A DNA stretch of 52,439 bases from Mycolicibacterium bacteremicum (GTDB taxonomy: Bacteria > Actinomycetota > Actinomycetes > Mycobacteriales > Mycobacteriaceae): the NCBI RefSeq assembly GCF_002086115.1, contig NZ_MVHJ01000033.1:1-52439 (forward strand), given 5' to 3'. The notes beneath the pieces are model-generated. The model did not search any database, was not told the DNA's origin, and was given only the letters and a program-made list of their open reading frames with translations. Position 1 is the stretch's first letter; every line of letters begins with the position of its first letter. Made by a program: the position numbers and the translations under genes. This document shows, piece by piece, positions 49,348 through 52,439 of this stretch.

Positions 49348-50486
49348 CCGGCCACGTGCCCGTCGTCGTCATCGGCGCCGGCCCCACCGGCCTGACCGCG
49401 GCAACCCTGTTGGCGCAACGTGGGATCGACGTCCTGGTACTGGACCGCTGGCCCGATGTCTACCCGCAACCACGCGCGGTCCATCTCGACGACGAGGTGT
49501 ACCAGATCCTGGATCGGGTGGGCATCGCCGATGAGTTCGCCGCGATCTCCCGGCCCGGGATGGGACTGCAACTGGTTGACGAACGCCACCGGGTGCTGGC
49601 CCGCGTCCGGCGCGGCACCGGCCGGCGCGGCGTCCCCCGGGCCAACATGTTCGACCAGCCCGAGCTGGAAAGCCTGCTGCGCGCCAACAGCTCCCGGTTT
49701 CCCCAGCTACAGCTGCGCGGCGGTGTCGAGGTCGTCGACGTCGCGCCCGGCACCCCGGCGCGCGTCACGCTCGCCGACGGCGAGGTGATCACCTGCGACT
49801 ATCTGCTGGGCTGCGATGGGGCGAACAGCCTGGTGCGCCGGTGCATCGGCGCCACCATGCGCGACCTGCGCTTCGATCAGCGCTGGCTGGTGGTGGACAT
49901 CGCGACGACCGCCGACCTGGACCAGTGGGACGGTGTACACCAGGTGTGCAGTGCGCGCCGGGCCGCGACCTACATGCGCATCGGCGACACCCGGTACCGG
50001 TGGGAATTCCAGCTGCTGCCCGGCGAAACTGCCTCGGATTACGCCACGTTGGACCGCTTGCGGCCACTCATCGCGCCGTGGGTGAGCGCGCAGACCGACC
50101 TGGAGCTGCTGCGCGTCACCGAATACACCTTCCGTGCGCAACTGGCCGACCGGTGGCGCCGCGACAACGTGTTCCTGCTCGGTGACGCCGCGCACCTGAC
50201 GCCGCCGTTCATCGGCCAGGGCATGGGTGCCGGGTTGCGCGATGCGATGAGCCTGGCCGACAAGCTGGCCGCGGTGCTGACCGGCCGGCAGCCCGCCGCG
50301 ACACTGGACAACTACCAGGCCGAGCGGAAGCCGCACGCCCGCAGGATGATCCGGCTTGCGCTGCTCGTCGGCCGACTGATGACCGGCGGCGGGCGCACCG
50401 GCGATGCGATCCGGCGCGCGGTCGGTGCGGTCGTGCCCATCCGCCACACCGAACCCCGCAGCGCACCGGCCGGGAGAACCCGATGA
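49344..50486 (+). CDS. FAD-dependent aromatic monooxygenase, MhpA-like (380 aa)
   Basis: GxGxxG at residues 11-16 (GAGPTG), Asp-Gly motif LLGCDGANSLVRR (158-159), and FLLGDAAHLTPPFIGQGMGAGLRDAMSLADKLA (GD at 280-281) are the PHBH-family landmarks. About 380 residues, shorter than MhpA (about 550), without the C-terminal thioredoxin-like domain. Hydroxylates an aromatic ring with NAD(P)H. Confidence 0.9.
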   Translation: MTGHVPVVVIGAGPTGLTAATLLAQRGIDVLVLDRWPDVYPQPRAVHLDDEVYQILDRVGIADEFAAISRPGMGLQLVDERHRVLARVRRGTGRRGVPRANMFDQPELESLLRANSSRFPQLQLRGGVEVVDVAPGTPARVTLADGEVITCDYLLGCDGANSLVRRCIGATMRDLRFDQRWLVVDIATTADLDQWDGVHQVCSARRAATYMRIGDTRYRWEFQLLPGETASDYATLDRLRPLIAPWVSAQTDLELLRVTEYTFRAQLADRWRRDNVFLLGDAAHLTPPFIGQGMGAGLRDAMSLADKLAAVLTGRQPAATLDNYQAERKPHARRMIRLALLVGRLMTGGGRTGDAIRRAVGAVVPIRHTEPRSAPAGRTR

Positions 50487-51646
50487 CCAGCTATGCCGCC
50501 GACATCTACCGCACCGGCGCCATCCTGGACCCGTATCCGCACTACCGGCGGCTACGCGAGCTGGGACCGGTGGTGTGGCTGAACCGGCACAAGTGCTTTG
50601 CGCTGCCCCGCTACGCCGAGTGCAAGGCCACCCTGCGCGATGATCGGCAGTTCCTGTCCCGCGACGGGGTCTCTCTCAACGCGGTGACCGATCGGCTGTC
50701 CCGGGGCACCACGCTGGCCAGCGATGGCAACGAGCACGCCGAGCGCCGTAAGCTCGTCGCGCACCGGCTGATGCCGCGGGCGCTGCGCGATATCGGCGAC
50801 ACGGTGCAGCAACAGGCCGAGGCCGTGGTCGAGGCCGCCGTCACCCGCGGCGTCATCGACGGGGTCGAGCTGGCGAGCGCCCTACCGCTGGCCGTGGTGC
50901 CCGACCTGGTCGGCTGGCCGCAGGACCAGCGCGAGCATCTCATCGCCTGGGGTGGCGCCACCTTCGACATCCTGGGACCGCTGAACTGGCAGGCGGTCAA
51001 GGCGATTCCGCGGGCATGGGAGATGCTGCGTTTCGCGCGGCGCGTGGTGCACCGCCACGATGTGCTGCCCGGCAGCATGGCCGACGAGTTGTTGACGGCG
51101 GCCGATGCCGGCGTCCTCGACCGCGCCGAGTGTCCGAAGTTGATGGTCGACTACATCGCGCCGTCCCTGGACACCACGATCAGTGCCATCTCGAATGCGC
51201 TGTACCTGTTCGGTACCCACCCCGAGCAGTGGGAGCTGATCAAGGAGGATCCCGACCTGATCCCGGCCGCGGTGAACGAGGTGGTGCGCTACGAGTCACC
51301 GCTGCGCGCGTTCGCCCGCCAGGTCCGCACCGACACCGAGATCGCCGGCACCGCGCTACCGGCCGGGTCGAAGGTGCTGGTGCTCTACGCCTCGGCCAAC
51401 CGCGACGAGCGGGCCTGGGATCATCCGGACACCTTCGACATCCGGCGCAGTGCCGGTGCGCACCTCGGATTCGGCAACGGCGCGCACGCCTGCGCCGGGC
51501 AGGGGTTGGCGCGCCTGGAGACCGTTGCCATCATGCGGGCGCTGGTGCAGCGGGTGCACCGCATCGAGGTGGTCGGCGAACCACGGTGGGCGGTCAACAA
51601 CATCATCCGTCGCCACCACAGCCTGCCGCTGCGGCTCTGTGCGTGA
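50483..51646 (+). CDS. Cytochrome P450 (387 aa)
   Basis: Heme Cys337 in LGFGNGAHACAGQGLARLE, ExxR at Glu266-Arg269 (NEVVRYESP), and I-helix APSLDTT (226-232). The usual small residue at the oxygen-binding position is Ser here (PSLDTT rather than AGxDT). About 387 residues, soluble. ATG overlaps the monooxygenase. No ferredoxin gene is nearby, so redox partners are encoded elsewhere. Confidence 0.92.
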   Translation: MTSYAADIYRTGAILDPYPHYRRLRELGPVVWLNRHKCFALPRYAECKATLRDDRQFLSRDGVSLNAVTDRLSRGTTLASDGNEHAERRKLVAHRLMPRALRDIGDTVQQQAEAVVEAAVTRGVIDGVELASALPLAVVPDLVGWPQDQREHLIAWGGATFDILGPLNWQAVKAIPRAWEMLRFARRVVHRHDVLPGSMADELLTAADAGVLDRAECPKLMVDYIAPSLDTTISAISNALYLFGTHPEQWELIKEDPDLIPAAVNEVVRYESPLRAFARQVRTDTEIAGTALPAGSKVLVLYASANRDERAWDHPDTFDIRRSAGAHLGFGNGAHACAGQGLARLETVAIMRALVQRVHRIEVVGEPRWAVNNIIRRHHSLPLRLCA

Positions 51647-51664
51647 CAACAGCGCTCGCAAGCC

Positions 51665-52429
51665 CTACAGGTCCGCGAAGCAGGCGTCGCTCTCACCCGA
51701 CGGGATCGTCGCGTCGGTGCTGGAGAAGGTCCCGTCCACCCCGGTGCCGGTGACCCGCACCGAATCCGCCTTGATGCCCAGCGGATAGTTCTCGTTGAGC
51801 TGGGTGGTCAGTTCGTTCAGCGCGGTCTGCACGGTCGCCTTGTCGAACGCGCCGGTGACGTCCTGCACGATGAGTTCCAGATTGCCGTCGCGCACTTCGG
51901 GTTTGGCTGTGATGGTGGTGCCCCCAGCGGCCTCCAGGATCAGGGTGCCCGCGCTCGCGTCGGTGCGCACGGCGGTGACAAGATTGCCGACCACCGGCAG
52001 GTTCTCCGCCACGGTCTGCTTGATGCCGTCGGCGGTCCAGGACAGGTCGGCGGTAACCTTGCCGATGGTGCCCTTCGAGTCGGCCGAATCCGTCAGCTCG
52101 ATATCGCTGAGCGTGACATCGGCGGTCATCCCCTTGGCGGCCTGGACGCGGTCGCCGGTGGTGACAACCGAGATGTCGGTGTAGTGGTCGGTCAGGTACT
52201 GCCACAGGAACGGCGGCGTCACCGAGTAGGACACGTCGGCGGTGTCCTCGACCAGGCAGTCGGTGATACCGGAGAGCACGGTGCCGGCGCGGTGCCGGGC
52301 GAACAGTTCGGCCCCGGCCAGGAGGCCGACGAGGGCGGCGACCACGATGACGGCGGTCAGCACGACGGTCTGGCGGTTGCGTTTCGCTTTGGGCTCGGGC
52401 GGTTGCGGGCCGGGCGGCAGGGTGGGCAT
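51665..52429 (-). CDS. LmeA-like DUF2993 lipid-binding protein, possibly partial at window edge (254+ aa)
   Basis: Membrane anchor TVVLTAVIVVAALVGLLAGAELFARHRA (about residues 21-48) followed by the DUF2993 domain with GTIGKVTADLSWTADGIKQTVAENLPVVGNLV and PEVRDGNLELIVQDVTGAF. LmeA-type proteins bind lipids in the periplasm and affect lipomannan elongation (known for the mycobacterial founder). An ATG is at 52429 but the frame stays open to the edge through Pro codons, so the true start may lie outside. Confidence 0.78.
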   Translation of the reverse strand: MPTLPPGPQPPEPKAKRNRQTVVLTAVIVVAALVGLLAGAELFARHRAGTVLSGITDCLVEDTADVSYSVTPPFLWQYLTDHYTDISVVTTGDRVQAAKGMTADVTLSDIELTDSADSKGTIGKVTADLSWTADGIKQTVAENLPVVGNLVTAVRTDASAGTLILEAAGGTTITAKPEVRDGNLELIVQDVTGAFDKATVQTALNELTTQLNENYPLGIKADSVRVTGTGVDGTFSSTDATIPSGESDACFADL

Positions 52430-52439
52430 CGGCGGGGGC

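Overview
The window looks like a high-GC actinobacterial chromosome, most probably a fast-growing Mycolicibacterium/Mycobacterium. The evidence is the accessory mycobactin cluster (mbtL-mbtM-mbtN with divergent mbtK), a PgmA and paired CrcB proteins of mycobacterial type, an nagE/crr/nagB/nagA locus arranged as in rapid growers, a secreted AroQ-gamma chorismate mutase and an LmeA-like (DUF2993) protein.

Positions 1 to about 20,990 are the right-hand part of a temperate mycobacteriophage-type prophage inserted at the 3' end of a tRNA-Ala(GGC) gene. Its left end lies outside the window. Next to the tRNA are a tyrosine integrase and a small secreted protein. A rightward XRE - ImmA/IrrE metalloprotease - DUF3263 operon follows. 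A divergent switch region (17,845-18,012) separates that operon from a leftward XRE repressor, a BRO-type antirepressor, and about 17 kb of tightly packed leftward early genes. Most of these overlap by 1-11 bases. They include HTH proteins, two tandem WhiB proteins, a DUF1508 protein next to an AAA/RecA-like ATPase, a DnaD-type replication protein, three HNH nucleases (one cut by the window edge) and many small Cys-rich proteins, several in paralogous pairs. Seven short genes or start choices were read directly from the DNA, including three genes under 60 codons (1222-1401, 11722-11895, 13393-13557).

Positions 21,074-32,958 are core chromosome: an MFS exporter coupled to pgm, a hemerythrin protein, a 1,082-residue SARP/AAA regulator, two CrcB fluoride channel subunits, then the IdeR-boxed mycobactin acyl-chain genes mbtL-M-N facing mbtK.

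Positions 32,968-45,197 hold a patatin-like phospholipase, a DUF2237 protein, a very large exported beta-propeller/beta-helix protein, the N-acetylglucosamine uptake and catabolism locus, a secreted chorismate mutase and an N-acyl-D-amino-acid deacylase-type amidohydrolase. A repeat-rich non-coding stretch follows (45,198-45,749).

Positions 45,750-52,429 hold an AbiEi-like hypothetical protein and a TetR regulator divergent from a four-gene operon (VOC dioxygenase-like, FAH-family hydrolase, FAD monooxygenase, cytochrome P450). This operon looks like an inducible catabolic or tailoring route for a cyclic or aromatic substrate. Two 14-base palindromes of the same consensus lie in the shared promoter. 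An LmeA-like protein runs to the right edge.

The best candidates for something new are the XRE-ImmA-DUF3263 lysogen operon with its antisense secreted protein, the duplicated 'stop-codon hairpin plus leader' cassette at 2,937-3,468, the WhiB pair, and the propeller/beta-helix exoprotein.
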